Source: Apiosordaria backusii (lineage: Eukaryota; Ascomycota; Sordariomycetes; Sordariales; Lasiosphaeriaceae). Taken from it: a stretch of 64,000 nucleotides of DNA. Made by a program: the position numbers and the translations under genes. The stretch is from positions 744,001 through 808,000 of the forward strand of contig JAUKTV010000007.1 in assembly GCA_030549205.1 (NCBI GenBank). Reading direction: 5' to 3'. Below the pieces are notes generated by a model. The model was not told the origin of the DNA, did not search any database, and saw only the letters and a program-made list of their open reading frames with translations. Positions 1-10,731 of the stretch are shown one piece after another (within the stretch, counting starts at the first letter, position 1; each line of letters begins with the position of its first letter).

Positions 1-782
1 GGCGAAGCGCTGCGGCCGCAGATATTGAGAAATCCAGACTGCCGGGTTTTTCGTATTTTCCGAACATGAACATGATCTCCACGATGTCTGCGAGGACCAT
101 CACTGTCACCGTCAGTCACCATCACTGTCACCATCACCATGCTGTAGGGCTGGACTTGACGACCTAAGCGCTGAGAAGTGAGAGTCCGGAGAATGGAACC
201 ATCTCTTGAGGTCAACACACCACGACACACCACTTCTCCCCTCAATCAGCAGAGCAAAGACGCTTCAGGATGTTGAGTTTTGGGTTGATGGTTTCTAAGA
301 ATTGACTGCAGCATGCACAACTCGATTGGACAATCCCATCCGAGAGCGTTGTTACCGACCAGACGAGCTCAGGTACGGTCCATCTGCCGACGGTCAGCAG
401 CAAATCCAAGACTCAACCCTGATTGGACTGGCTGGATAGGGACCTGGCAGGGATCACCAGCGGCACATTTCGAAGACTATCAACTCCATCACACCCTCAA
501 TGCAGGTTAGCACACCATCTGAATGCCTCCCCACTTGCCCTTTCTGGCCCGTCACACTCATATTCCCCTTGACGGCGGCTCAGGGCCTAGAGCTAACAAG
601 ATGACAATTGATACTTGTACTCGAGTTGATCTCTCCCCTCCACATCTCGAGGTTCCTGTTGTTCACTCTCGCTCTTTTGGTCTATCGACAACCACCCTTC
701 CTTTTCTTCATACTCCCTTTTCTACTTATAGTTAATTTACCTAATTCTCCAGGCTGGATCCTGGTTCCGATACGACTTCAAA
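1..782. other. upstream non-coding region
   Basis: I see no supportable gene here. The ORFs present are short and of mixed composition. A 15-base direct repeat occurs at 96-110 and 118-132 inside a CACCATCACTGT-rich patch. The last 50 bases before 783 contain an intron-like 3' end (ttaccta..ctccag, ending at 752), so part of this stretch may be a spliced 5' leader of the next gene. Confidence 0.5.
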
Positions 783-2489
783 ATGCTTCTCCTACCAGTT
801 GTTCTCCTTATCCCACAGCTTGTATCAGCACTCCAAGTGACACCAAACTCGCCGTGCGCTTCAAAATGCCTGGACTCGCTCGACCTCGATACCTCCGATC
901 CCAATTCGTCAAACACGAGGAACTCAGATATCGTTTGCGAGGACTCCAAGTACTCGTCGGCAAAGGGGACAAAGTTTCAGACATGCATGTCATGTCTGGA
1001 GACGAGCACTTTTTCTCAGGGGGGAGAGAGTGACACCATGTGGTTTTTATGTTAGTTACCCCTGATTGTTTGTATGGACTTTCCCAACTAACATTCCCCA
1101 CCAGACAACATGAGATATGCTGCCGCATACTGCGTCTTTGGATACCCGAACGGGACAGGGATCGGGCTGGATGTATGCACCACTTCCAAGGCTTGTGGGC
1201 CATTACGAGACGGTGTCGAGCACGGCCTCCTCGACCAGCGGAACATGACGGCGTATTCGTACTGCAAAGCCGGCGAAGGGGGCGCCAGCGACCTCTCCCA
1301 TTATGAAGCCTGCATCTCTTGTGTGGGCCCCCATGGGTCAGCAGATTACCTCGCAAACTACTTCAAAGCAATGGAGGCAGGATGTGCCCAACAACCTGCA
1401 CCAGGCGTACCTCTTGGCCTCAATGAGACGGTCTTCTCAAGCAACCGAATCACTCTTGTCGATCCGCTGGCATCCAAGGACGAAGGCGACAGCGCACCAG
1501 CCCTCGGCATAACCGCCATCATCGGCATCGTGGCCGGAGTCGTCGTATTGCTTCTCGTTGCTGGAGGATTCACTTTCGTCTGCCTCCGCAAGAGAAGAAA
1601 CAAGACTAGGCGTGCAAGTGCCGAAGCTGACTTCTACAGCAACTTCGGCGTTGGCGGCCATGGTCACCGCCCCAAGTCATCCATCTCGTTCCAATGCCAG
1701 ACTCACATGATGTCTCCTCGCTTCTGGCCCGGAGCGGAAGAAGGCATCTCCCCTGCCACCGAGCAGAGCCAAACAGACACTCAACCCCAGAGGTCTTCTA
1801 TCTACAAGCCCCCCATGGGCGGCATTGACGCTATCTCCTTCTACCCCACGAAAGAAAATCGCTACAGCCAACAGCAGCAGCAACAGCAAGATGACCTTAT
1901 CGCCACTGCCCATACTGTCCCACACAGGATGTCTCTCCACCAATTAACCACTACCCTCCCCCCTGCCTCTCCCCCCCAGGTTTACACCGCCTCCTCCGAA
2001 AAGGTGTACCACTCTCCCTCTGACTTCAAGTCCCCCCTGTCCGCCGACTCAGTCCGCAGCACCGCCGCCCTCCTCCCAGCTATCAAACCCTACGTCCCGG
2101 CTGAATACGGTATTCATGGCCAGGCACAAGCCTACCCCCAACCTCAAGTCCCCAGTCCAGCACCCACAGTCACTTCTTTCGGCCAGAGTCCCACGTCAGC
2201 TGTCTCCGCCCCTGGCACAGGCATGACCCCTTTGTTAAGGGGTAATCCCTGGTCCGCTGCTCTAGCGGCAGAGCAGCAGAAGCCTCAACGACCAGTTATT
2301 AATGTTCCTCCCCCGCCTCCTCAACAACAACAAAAGAGAGGGAGGGAGAGTGTCATGATGGGAAATACCGGGATCGGGCTAGGTATCAACGCTGCGATGC
2401 CTAAGAGGAAGGGAACACCCACGCCGACAGGGAGCCCGGTGGAGAGTGTGGAAATCAAGACTGCTTTTAAGGCGCCGCCTAGGAGGTGA
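783..2489 (+). CDS. receptor-like single-pass membrane protein with Cys-rich ectodomain
   Basis: Two exons, 783..1050 and 1105..2489, give about 550 residues. The 54-base intron has donor GTTAGT, branch CTAAC and acceptor CCAG, and splicing restores a Tyr codon across the junction. The product starts with a signal peptide (about residues 1-17, ending near VSALQ). A Cys-rich extracellular domain follows, with many paired Cys and an N-glycosylation site NMT. A strong membrane segment lies at about 222-249, followed by a basic stop-transfer run (CLRKRRNK). The rest is a long cytoplasmic tail rich in Pro, Ser and Gln. This architecture is common in filamentous fungi, where such proteins are often auto-named LPXTG-domain proteins; no catalytic domain is visible. 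A cell-surface sensor or wall-anchoring role is inference only. The gene at 12.6-13.9 kb has the same general plan. Confidence 0.85.
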
Positions 2490-3559
2490 TTTCTTTTTTT
2501 GTTGTGTTGTGAATAATACCCACAAGCGCTGCTATGTGGCCTCACTGGTACTGAATCTTTTCTCTTACTGTTGTTATGAGTATTGTATACTACCGAAGCG
2601 AGCATTGAATGGGATGGGATGGGATGGGATTGGATGGGATTGGATGGGGTTTAAGCCAAGGGGGCAAAATGGAACCGGTGTCAAGGAGTTTGGAAATGTT
2701 GACTATATTCATCTATTTGCCTTTTGAAATTTATGTATCATAACATATCTACCCAAACAGGGAGAACATTGTGATTTGTCTACCTACCTATTTATTATCT
2801 CTCCACCTAACTGCATGGATGCCAACGCTCTCTTCCTTCGTCCGCCCCAGTGTTTTTTGGAACATTGCTGTAGGGATATCCTCTCACAACCCGGCATCCC
2901 CTTTTTCAATCTTTCACCACAGTACCGAAAAGATATTGTGATAGAATGCCACCAGGAAAAAATAAACCAGAAAAGAAAAAAAAGAGAAAAGAAAAGAGAG
3001 CTAAAAAAAAGTTAAAGCGAAGTCTACACCATCAACTTATCCAGATTTTAGGCTTTCCTCGAGCCTGACGGTCCCCAACGTCTCTGATAAGTCAAACCAT
3101 CCATTTGATACTGAGCTACTTCGCTGGAAGGGGGGAAGGGTGGAGGATGTATATAAAGTGTGGTTGTTTTCCTGTGACTCACGCTGTAGGCCACCGATTG
3201 TGGAATGTTGTGGGCGTTGTTTGCTGTTGGTTTGGTACCTCTTGTTGGTTTATTAGATATTTACAAGACAGCGCAGGCAAGTATATACATACACAGTCCC
3301 TCAACCGCCCCCATACACCACATCCTCGAGTAGTAGTAATAGGTAAAGATAAACATCGAGAAAGCATCTTGCCATCCATCCATTGGTATCTCTTCAGTAG
3401 TCAATAAATCCAGCAATCAATGAACCCCAATTTTTGCCCACCAACCACTCCCCAACACTCGCAAAAACACAAACGCCAGTAGAAACGCCCGCCATACCGA
3501 ATCCATATGCCGATGAAACAAAAACAGCAAACCTAAGCAATATTCCCCCCTTCCTAGTA
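2490..3559. other. intergenic, 3' flanks of convergent genes
   Basis: The stretch lies between two convergent genes and presumably holds both 3' UTRs. It contains the GGGAT microsatellite listed separately and an A-rich run near 2955-3015. I find no credible coding region. Confidence 0.5.
2609..2650. repeat. (GGGAT)n / GGGATTGGAT microsatellite
   Basis: A short tandem run of GGGAT units drifts into GGGATTGGAT. It sits about 120 bases after the stop codon of the membrane-protein gene, probably within its 3' UTR. Confidence 0.85.
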
Positions 3560-4267
3560 TTACTCCGCATCCGCAGCAAAAGAAACCCTCTTCTTCCCCC
3601 CCTTCGCCTTAGCCGCCTTCGTCCCCGTCGCAACAGCATCCTTGACAATCCTATCCTCCTCATCCTCCTCCCCCTTCTTCTTCTTCTCATCCCCCCTCTT
3701 CCTCTTCTTCCTCATCAACTCCTTCGTCTCATCCAGCTTCGCCTTGCGCTCCTGCTCCTTCTTTTCCGCCTCCGCCTTTCTCGCCTCGCGAATCTCCTCC
3801 ATTTGGCGTGCCTTGATCAGTTTACTCTCAATCTGCCCCTCCTTTTCGGCTTGGACGATGGCGAGGATGGTCGACATTGATTCCTTACACATTCAACCAT
3901 TAGTTGTGGTTTTCAAAAGGGGAGAAGGGGGGGGGGGACATACCCGATCATCAACAAAAACCTTCCCCTTCTTCTTCCCCTTTGGCTTGGTAACCCCCAC
4001 GGGGGTGATCATATTCAGCTCTGGGATTCCGAGCTCCTTCTCTGTGTAGACGCGCGCTTTTTTTTTCTTGTCTTGGCCAAAGTTGGGTTTGCCTTTTTGT
4101 TCTTTGGTGGGGATTTTGCCTTTGGGAGCACCGCCTTTGGGACCGGATTTGCTGCCGCCGAAGGAGGGTTTCTTTACGCCATCTTTTGAGGATCGTTTTG
4201 GGCCGGAGGAGGAAGAGGAGGAGGATTTGGCGGAGTGCTTGTTTTTTATTGTTCGGGTTGGCGCCAT
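3560..4267 (-). CDS. LOC1: 60S ribosomal subunit assembly/export protein Loc1
   Basis: Two exons on the minus strand, 4267..3944 and 3883..3560, encode 215 residues. The 60-base intron has donor GTATGT and acceptor GTAAG, in phase 0. The joined protein reads VDDR-ESMSTIL at the junction, a signature of fungal Loc1. The start [10 protein letters not shown], the central block [19 protein letters not shown], and the acidic/basic coiled tail ([14 protein letters not shown], then [10 protein letters not shown]) also match Loc1. Loc1 is a nucleolar RNA-binding protein needed for large-subunit assembly. It is very basic and has no enzymatic domain. It is divergent from HIS3 across a 428-base shared promoter region. 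Confidence 0.92.
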
Positions 4268-4695
4268 TGCGGATTAATTGGTGGGGGTTGGCTCGGCGGT
4301 GAGGGAAAGGGAGGAATTGGTGGTGGTACTGGTGGTGGTGATGATGATGGGATGCGCTGCGCGTTGCGCAAAGGTCTGGAAATTTTTGGGATGGGAGACA
4401 TGGGTGAGGGCTTATCGGAGCTTGGGGGATGCTTATCGCGGGTGAAAGTGGGAACTGGAGAAGCGCCAAGGATGTGTTCCGGCAGGCAAAAGGGACAAGT
4501 GGCGGGAGTCAATTGACTTTTTTGGCGGGGTTGAATTCTACGGTATCTTATCAGTCAGTCATTCACTCATTGGTGTCGCCGATTGCGCTTCGCAAAAAGT
4601 TGTGAAGTTGAAGGTATTCACAACAACCCCTCACAACAACGCTCATTTTCTCTTGCAGTTTTTCGCGTTACTCCGCCATAAACCCAATCGCCAAA
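4268..4695. promoter_or_regulatory. divergent LOC1/HIS3 promoter region
   Basis: The gap separates two start codons facing away from each other. CPC1/Gcn4-like half matches lie around 4550-4575 (TGACTGA and TGAGTGA read on the minus strand), but none is a perfect TGASTCA. General amino-acid control of HIS3 is known in fungi, yet this sequence supports it only weakly. Confidence 0.4.
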
Positions 4696-5443
4696 ATGAC
4701 CACCCAACCTACCCCCCGCTGGGCCGCTTTTTCGCGCGATACCAACGAGACCAAAATCCAGCTCTCTCTTAACCTCGATGGTGGGAGATTCCACCCAGAG
4801 ACGGATTCCCGTCTATTCAACGGCGAGGATCACGCCAGCCAGACGAGCAAGTCGCAGACTATCAGCATCAACACTGGTATTGGGTTTTTGGACCACATGC
4901 TTCATGCCCTGTCTAAGCATGCGGGCTGGAGTTTGGCGCTGAACTGCAAGGGTGATTTGCATAGTTAGTCTCCCTCCTCTCTCCTTCTCCCTCTTTCCTC
5001 GGGGATTTTTCTAAGCAGTGCCAAAAACAGTCGACGACCACCACACGGCCGAAGACGTCAGCATCGCCCTCGGATACGCCTTCCACCAAGCACTCGGCAG
5101 CCCCACCGGCATCAAGCGCTTCGGGTTTGCCTACTGCCCTCTCGACGAGGCCCTCAGCAGAGCCGTCGTGGATATCTCCAACAGACCGCACAGTGTCATT
5201 GACCTGGGCCTCAAGCGCGAGAAGATTGGTGACTTGAGCACGGAGATGATCCCTCACTGCATGCAGAGCTTTGCGCAGGCGGCGCGCATCACGATACATG
5301 TGGATGTGATCAGGGGCGATAATGACCACCACAGAGCGGAAAGTGCTTTCAAGGCGCTTGCGGTGGCGATTAGGGAGGCTATTTCGAGGGTTGCTGGGAA
5401 GGAGGGAGAGGTTCCTAGTACCAAGGGGACGTTGAGTGTTTAA
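4696..5443 (+). CDS. HIS3: imidazoleglycerol-phosphate dehydratase (histidine biosynthesis)
   Basis: The enzyme removes water from imidazole glycerol phosphate to give imidazole acetol phosphate, a middle step of histidine synthesis; it uses Mn. Exons 4696..4963 and 5031..5443 give 226 residues, the normal size for the family. The metal-binding motifs are all present: [20 protein letters not shown], and DNDHHRAES near the C-terminus. The 67-base intron has donor GTTAGT. I chose the acceptor at 5030 because it restores the invariant [10 protein letters not shown]. Another AG at 5018 would also stay in frame but would replace one Ile by five residues. Divergent from LOC1. Confidence 0.97.
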
Positions 5444-6156
5444 TTTTTTAAAATATCCAAGTAGTGTATTTGTTGATATATCAGTCATGTCCAAAAAGCG
5501 AGCATAAATGGAGTTTTGGTTTCAAGAGACCTGCATGAGAGTGGTAACTGGGAATTGCAACAAAGAAGGGTAGGACAGAAACTAAAAATACTACAAGATA
5601 CCATCAGAAATAGCTGAAAACAAGCCGTTTCATGAAATCCACACGATTTTAGCCTTCAACGGCCAGAGCGTTGCGACGACCTCTAGCGCCCCACCATTGC
5701 GGGAGTGGTGTGATGTTCAACCAAACTGCCGGGAATGCTTTGAACCTCACCATCCTTGCATCGCAAAGCAGCCTTACGAGCTTATGACGCATTTAGTGAG
5801 CTTTGAAGAGGTACCTGCAGCTCACGATACCGAAGAATACTCTTTCGAAACAGAAATCATTTTTAGGAGTGAGATTTGAGAGCCGGGCTCAACTTTCAAA
5901 CCTCCTTCACTCAAAGGTTCAGGACTCATCTCACACGACGACATCACTTTTAAACACCGATTGATCATTTCACAGGACAGCTTCATACGAAACCTTCATC
6001 ACAGTATACATTGCGCACATATCTCAAAACACCGGAAGGCGAATACCACCGAACCTGAACCACCCCTAGAACAATTTTTTGAAAATCTAGTTTTCCCCTT
6101 GAAAGGGACCATACCGACATACAATAACAGGGACGATAAAATAAAACAAATCGAAA
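5444..6156. other. intergenic, HIS3 3' flank and next promoter
   Basis: No gene can be supported. A 60-codon ORF at 5697-5879 has no recognisable features. The last 200 bases are probably promoter and 5' leader of the gene starting at 6157. Confidence 0.45.
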
Positions 6157-6652
6157 ATGCCTACCTCCCTCAACAACGCCAAACACGAAGAAGCAGTCGA
6201 CGCTTCCTGGGCGGCCACCCGCGGCGCCATCTCGGGAGCGCTGCGATGGGGTGTCGCGACGGCGGTGCTGGGCGGGCTGGGGTATGCTTTTTCACCGGTG
6301 TATAGGGGGTTGACGATTCAGTTCAAGGTGTACGTTTCTTCCCTCGCTTCTGATACCCTCACTCCCTTCCCATGCCTTCTCTCACCCACCCAATATATAC
6401 CCCGTTTCTTTCCCCTCTCTTTTGCCTCCCCGTTCTCCTCTCCCATCCATTATACTGTGGCATCGACCCCCGGCTAATCCTCACGGTAGATACATCCAAA
6501 TGTCCGGCATGGTCCTCGGCAGCATGCTCGAAGCCGACGCCCGGCTGCGTGAATACGAGGCGCAGATGAGGCTAAGGAGGAGGTTGATGAAGGAGCAGGC
6601 GATGTGGGCTAGTTTTGAGGAAAAGTATGGGAAGGAGGAGGATGATGAGTGA
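6157..6652 (+). CDS. small conserved fungal membrane protein, function unknown
   Basis: Exons 6157..6329 and 6490..6652 give 111 residues. The 160-base intron has donor GTACGT and acceptor GTAG; joining gives the smooth sequence FKVYIQMSGMVLG. The protein has a short N-terminal soluble part, two likely membrane segments (about residues 28-46 and 55-72), then a charged helical tail ending in an acidic run. I recognise the pattern as conserved in filamentous ascomycetes, but I cannot name its function. Size and layout would suit a small mitochondrial inner-membrane protein such as an HIG1-like assembly factor; that is only a guess. It is convergent with RFC4. Confidence 0.8.
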
Positions 6653-6948
6653 TTTTCCTCTTCGGGGGTTGGGGGGAAAATGTATGTATATATGTAGAAT
6701 ATCTCTTTTGTTTGCCATTCCTGTCTAGCTAAATGATAAAAATGCCAGACCATAAAGTCTCTTCACTACACCCCAATCGTTCCAAAAAGTACAAACATGT
6801 CCCATTTTGTATTGCCTCTCTCTCTCTCTGATACATAGATTACAAACCCGCAATTGCCTAGACCACGCCGTACCATGCAAAGCGCCCAAACTCCCAAAAT
6901 ACTGTAAATGTTGAGCAACCAAGAGGCGTGTATCTCCCCACCTTCCTT

Positions 6949-8094
6949 CTACCCCTTAACCTCAAACCTCTTCGGATCCATATTCAACCTACACAACCTA
7001 ACCACGCACCCACTCAACTGCAACAACGTCTGCACCCCCTCCAAAATCTTCATATGCGTAAACCCAATCTCCTTGATAAACTCCAACTTCGAATGCTCGC
7101 TCAACGTCTCAATCGTCTTGGTCACCCTAAACATCGTCGAAATAATATCATGACTGCTATACCCCAACTCCCACAGCTCCCTCAGCGTATCCAGCGCCGA
7201 ATCCACATTCCCCTCGTAGCAAGCCTTGAGCATAGCCTGCACCTTGATCGGATGCGGACTATCCACCACTTTAAACACATTATCCCCCGAAACAAACCCA
7301 AACCCAGCCCACGTAGACTGGAGGTTGTTGATCGCCTGCCTCATATCCCCCTCCGCACTGAAAACCAACGCCGCCAGGCCATCCTCGCTGTATTTCACCC
7401 CCTCCGCCTCGATGATCTGCAAGAGCCGCTTGACGACTTGCTCGTCTGTTAATTTCGCATACCGTAGTATCGCGCACCTGCTCTGCAGCGGCTCGATGAT
7501 TTTGTTGCTTTGGTTGCACGCAAACGCGAACCGAGTCGTGTTGCTGTAGATCTCCATTGTTCTCCGAAGCGCCTGCTGGGCACCGCTCGTCATGCTGTCC
7601 GCCTCGTCTAGGATTACTAGCTTGTGCCTCCCCTGCGGCAGCGTGACTTTTTTTTGGGCGAAACCTTTGATTCTCTGGCGGACAACGTCGATCCCCCTCT
7701 CGTCGGAGGCGTTGAGCTCCAGCACGGCTTCCTTGTAGGCGTCGCCGAGGAGCTGGCGGGCGAGGCACAAGACAGAGGTGGTTTTGCCTATGCCGGGCAT
7801 GCCCGAGATGATGACGTGGGGCATGTTGCCGTCGCGGGCGATGATCTTGAGGCGCTCGATGGTTTCCGTGTTGCCGACTACGTCGTCGAGGAAGATGGGG
7901 CGGTATTTTTCGACCCTGGGAAAAACAAAATGATTTGTTTAGAAAATTAGAAAATTTAGAGAATGGTGGGAGTGAAAAACATACCATGGGAGCTCGTAGG
8001 TTGGGTTGCCGGTTGGGTTGGCTGTCTGGGCTTTGTAGGCTGCGGTCGACGACTCGCCGTTTGATTCCGGCTTTTTTGTCGTTGCGGCGGGCAT
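6949..8094 (-). CDS. RFC4: replication factor C subunit 4 (clamp loader ATPase)
   Basis: Subunit of the five-part clamp loader that opens PCNA and places it on primed DNA. Exons 8094..7985 and 7915..6949 give 358 residues, the usual length. The 69-base intron (GTATGT..CCCAG) splits the Trp codon of the RFC box LPWVEKYRP. Walker A GMPGIGKT is at about 75-82, Walker B DEAD at 140-143, the sensor-1 region at [10 protein letters not shown], and the SRC arginine-finger motif at 182-184. The collar domain follows, including [12 protein letters not shown]. The sequence fits yeast Rfc4 (human RFC2) better than the other small subunits. An MluI cell-cycle box lies upstream (see 8260). Confidence 0.96.
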
Positions 8095-8439
8095 TTTGGC
8101 TGTGGTGTGGTTTAGTGTGATCTTTGAATAGTGATCTCAACTTAAAGTCGTAGGTTGGACGGTTCGAGGGTTTTGATGTGAAGAGCCAAAGGTTGCAGGA
8201 TGTTGAGTCCTGGAGGTTGGAGCTCGACCTTGAATTGGAATTGGTGATTGGGAGACGCGACGCGTGAGACCGCGTTAAAGTGGTTTTCAGTGACCTGTAG
8301 AACCCTAACCCTGTCCCCGGAGTTCACCACAAGATAGCAACATGAATAGAAGTAAGACTCAGTCATTGTGTATTCATTCATTTATTTACATTATATGTGT
8401 AGGTCTAGCATTTCTACTCATCTTCTCTGAATTCTACGT
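8095..8439. promoter_or_regulatory. RFC4 promoter region with MCB and telo-box-like elements
   Basis: This 345-base gap lies upstream of RFC4 and downstream of ARG7. It holds ACGCGT at 8260-8265, the MluI cell-cycle box bound by MBF in fungi, and AACCCTAACCCT at 8301-8312. G1/S control of clamp-loader genes is well known in yeasts; its use here is inference from these motifs. Confidence 0.55.
8260..8265. promoter_or_regulatory. MluI cell-cycle box (ACGCGT)
   Basis: Perfect palindromic ACGCGT, about 165 bases upstream of the RFC4 start, inside a cgacgcgtgag context. It matches the MBF consensus. Confidence 0.5.
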
Positions 8440-9997
8440 TTATGTCCGGTAATCACCGTTGATGGTACTACTCAGTGTCAGAACCGTCTTTCTGAGTGCG
8501 AATAGGGGGAACTCACATGTACTCATGGCTGTAATCGCAGGTCCAGTAGGTAGCTTGCTTGTCGCCGGTTCCGAGTCTGACCAGGATTTCAAGATCCTCA
8601 AGCTCAAGAATCTCAGCAGCTCTCGCCTACATGTTGTCAGCAATTATCCTTGTTCCACACAGACACCCAACTCACCTCATCAACCTGCTCGGGCTCTCCA
8701 TTCACCAACAGTTTCAGCTCAGCAGTGCCGTCGGTGGGAATAAAAGAAACGTTAGTCTTCTCAGGAACGATCTCAGGGACATCGTTGATGGGCTCGCCCG
8801 GCTCGGAGATCAGAGAGTAGCCGGTGGCGCACAGAATGCGGCCCCTACCAAAGTTTGTCAGTCTCATCCACCTTCAATAACAAAGCAAAAAACGTACCAG
8901 TTTGCGTCCTTGCCATACAAGGCCGTCTTAACAAGTGGCGACCGCGCAATGGTGCTCGCAATCCTCCGGGCAGCCTCCTCGCTGGCAGAGTCCACAACTT
9001 TGATCGTCACAAACTTGGTCGCACCCTCACCATCACGCACAATCAGTTGCGCCAACTCGGTAGAGAAATCGGTAAGAACCTCACGGAAAGCATCATAATC
9101 AGGAGTCCCCTCCACCACCTCCTTTCCACCAGCCATACCGTTTGCCAACAGAGCGACCGTGTCGTTGGTCGACGTGTCACCATCAATGGTAATGCTGTTG
9201 AACGAGCGGTCAACGGCGTGCTTGAGAATGGAGGGGAGAGCGGACGAGGAGATTGGGGCGTCCGTAGCAATGACACCGAGAAGGGTGGCCATGTTGGGGT
9301 GGATCATGCCCGCTCCCTTAGTCGTGCCCGCTATCCTGTACTCAACTCCGGGGGAGGAGGGCAGGGTAAAAGTGCGAGAGATGAGCTTGGGGAAGGTGTC
9401 GGTGGTGCAGATGGCCTTGGCCATGGTCAACCAGTGCTCGTGGGACCCGCCCAGAGCACTGTGCGCCGCTGGCACGTTGTTGATGATCTTGTCGATGGGT
9501 AGCCTCTGACCGATGACACCGGTGCTCATGACGATGGTGCTGTCACCCTGACCGAGGCACTTGTCGGCCGCATGGGCCATCTTGGCCGCATCCTCCAGGC
9601 CGCCCTTTCCGGTGACGGCGTTGGCGCATCCCGAGTTGATAACCACTGCCTGAATCCCCTTATTTCCCTTCTTTTGCAGAAGAGCACGGCTGAAAGTGAC
9701 GGGGGCTGCCTGGAACTTGTTCTTGGTGAAGACGGCAGCGGCAGCACAGGGCACTTCTGATGTCAGCAGGGCGAGATCTGGTTTTGTTGTGTTGCTGGGC
9801 TTGACTCCGACAATGGTGCCTGACACCTGGAAACCGAGGGGATATGTGCCAGTGGTTGGGATGTACTTCTTCTTGGCCGCGGGAATGGAGTTGGATGGGG
9901 CAGAATAAGCTCGGGATGGGATGTGAGAAAATGATCTGACAAATTGAGCTTTAGGTTGCCTCAATTGGCTCAGTAAGCATCGACTGAAGCCCACCAT
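8440..9997 (-). CDS. ARG7: ornithine acetyltransferase / N-acetylglutamate synthase, mitochondrial (ArgJ family)
   Basis: Bifunctional enzyme of the acetyl-recycling arginine pathway; it moves the acetyl group from N-acetylornithine to glutamate. Four exons on the minus strand (9997..8898, 8844..8676, 8626..8517, 8467..8440) give 468 residues. The three introns are only 53, 49 and 49 bases, and each joins to the expected ArgJ sequence, ending in [14 protein letters not shown]. The N-terminus is an Arg/Ser-rich mitochondrial presequence. The self-cleavage motif [15 protein letters not shown] has its nucleophile Thr near residue 238, so the precursor should split into alpha and beta chains. A perfect CPC1-type site lies upstream at 10274. 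Confidence 0.96.
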
Positions 9998-10731
9998 GGC
10001 TGCTACCGGTCAAAATTATGAGAAATAACGAGAGGCGATTGGAAGACCTGGAGCAGCTGTGATGGATGGGGTTGTGCAAGATCTTATCAATCAGTGAGAG
10101 CCCACCACCGAGGTTTGCAAAATATCTAGGGCGGCGGTACCGGAGCTGGCCCAAGAAGACACAACGAGACGAAATTGGCGGAAGAGAATGATAATTCCAG
10201 TCTTGAAACAAGTCTGATGGATGAATATTTGTTGACAGCAGTAATCTATTTTGATATTTGAACACCCCTCAATTGAGTCACTCTTTCAAGACCGACGATG
10301 AAAGCTCCGAACTGATAATGTTTATCGATAGCAGCGTTGCTTCATTGCTCTAGCCACAGCTCTCTCCACATGCCGAGCCGGGCCGTGCTGTGGCTCCAGC
10401 TCTCGTTCCCCACCAAGGCCAACAACCTCCATAAAAGGATTTCAGTTTGGTGCAACTTTCCTCAACCTTCTATTCCTTCCTTCGACAAGCTCCAAAAAAG
10501 ACACGAATCACATTTCGAGCCTGGTTGGAGCCGCATCATCACTTTCCCAGCCCATCGGGACCTCTTCCCTTTCCTTCCCTTTCCCCCATTCACAACCTCC
10601 TCCCCCAGCACCTGCATACCATGCCCGTTGTGTTTTAAGTTTACGCTTCGAAGAGCTTCATTTGAAAATTTGAACTTGCTCTTTGTTTTCTTTTTTTCAC
10701 ACATCACCTCGCCCACCACACCACCGTCACC
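9998..10731. promoter_or_regulatory. divergent ARG7/Derlin promoter region
   Basis: This 734-base gap separates two divergent start codons. It includes the CPC1-type site at 10274 and pyrimidine-rich stretches just before the Derlin start that look like 5' leader. I see no gene. Confidence 0.5.
10274..10280. promoter_or_regulatory. CPC1/Gcn4-type site TGAGTCA
   Basis: A perfect TGASTCA palindrome, 277 bases upstream of the ARG7 start codon. This is the binding site of Gcn4/CPC1/CpcA, which induces amino-acid genes during starvation. ARG7 is a plausible target; the divergent Derlin gene shares the region. Confidence 0.55.
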
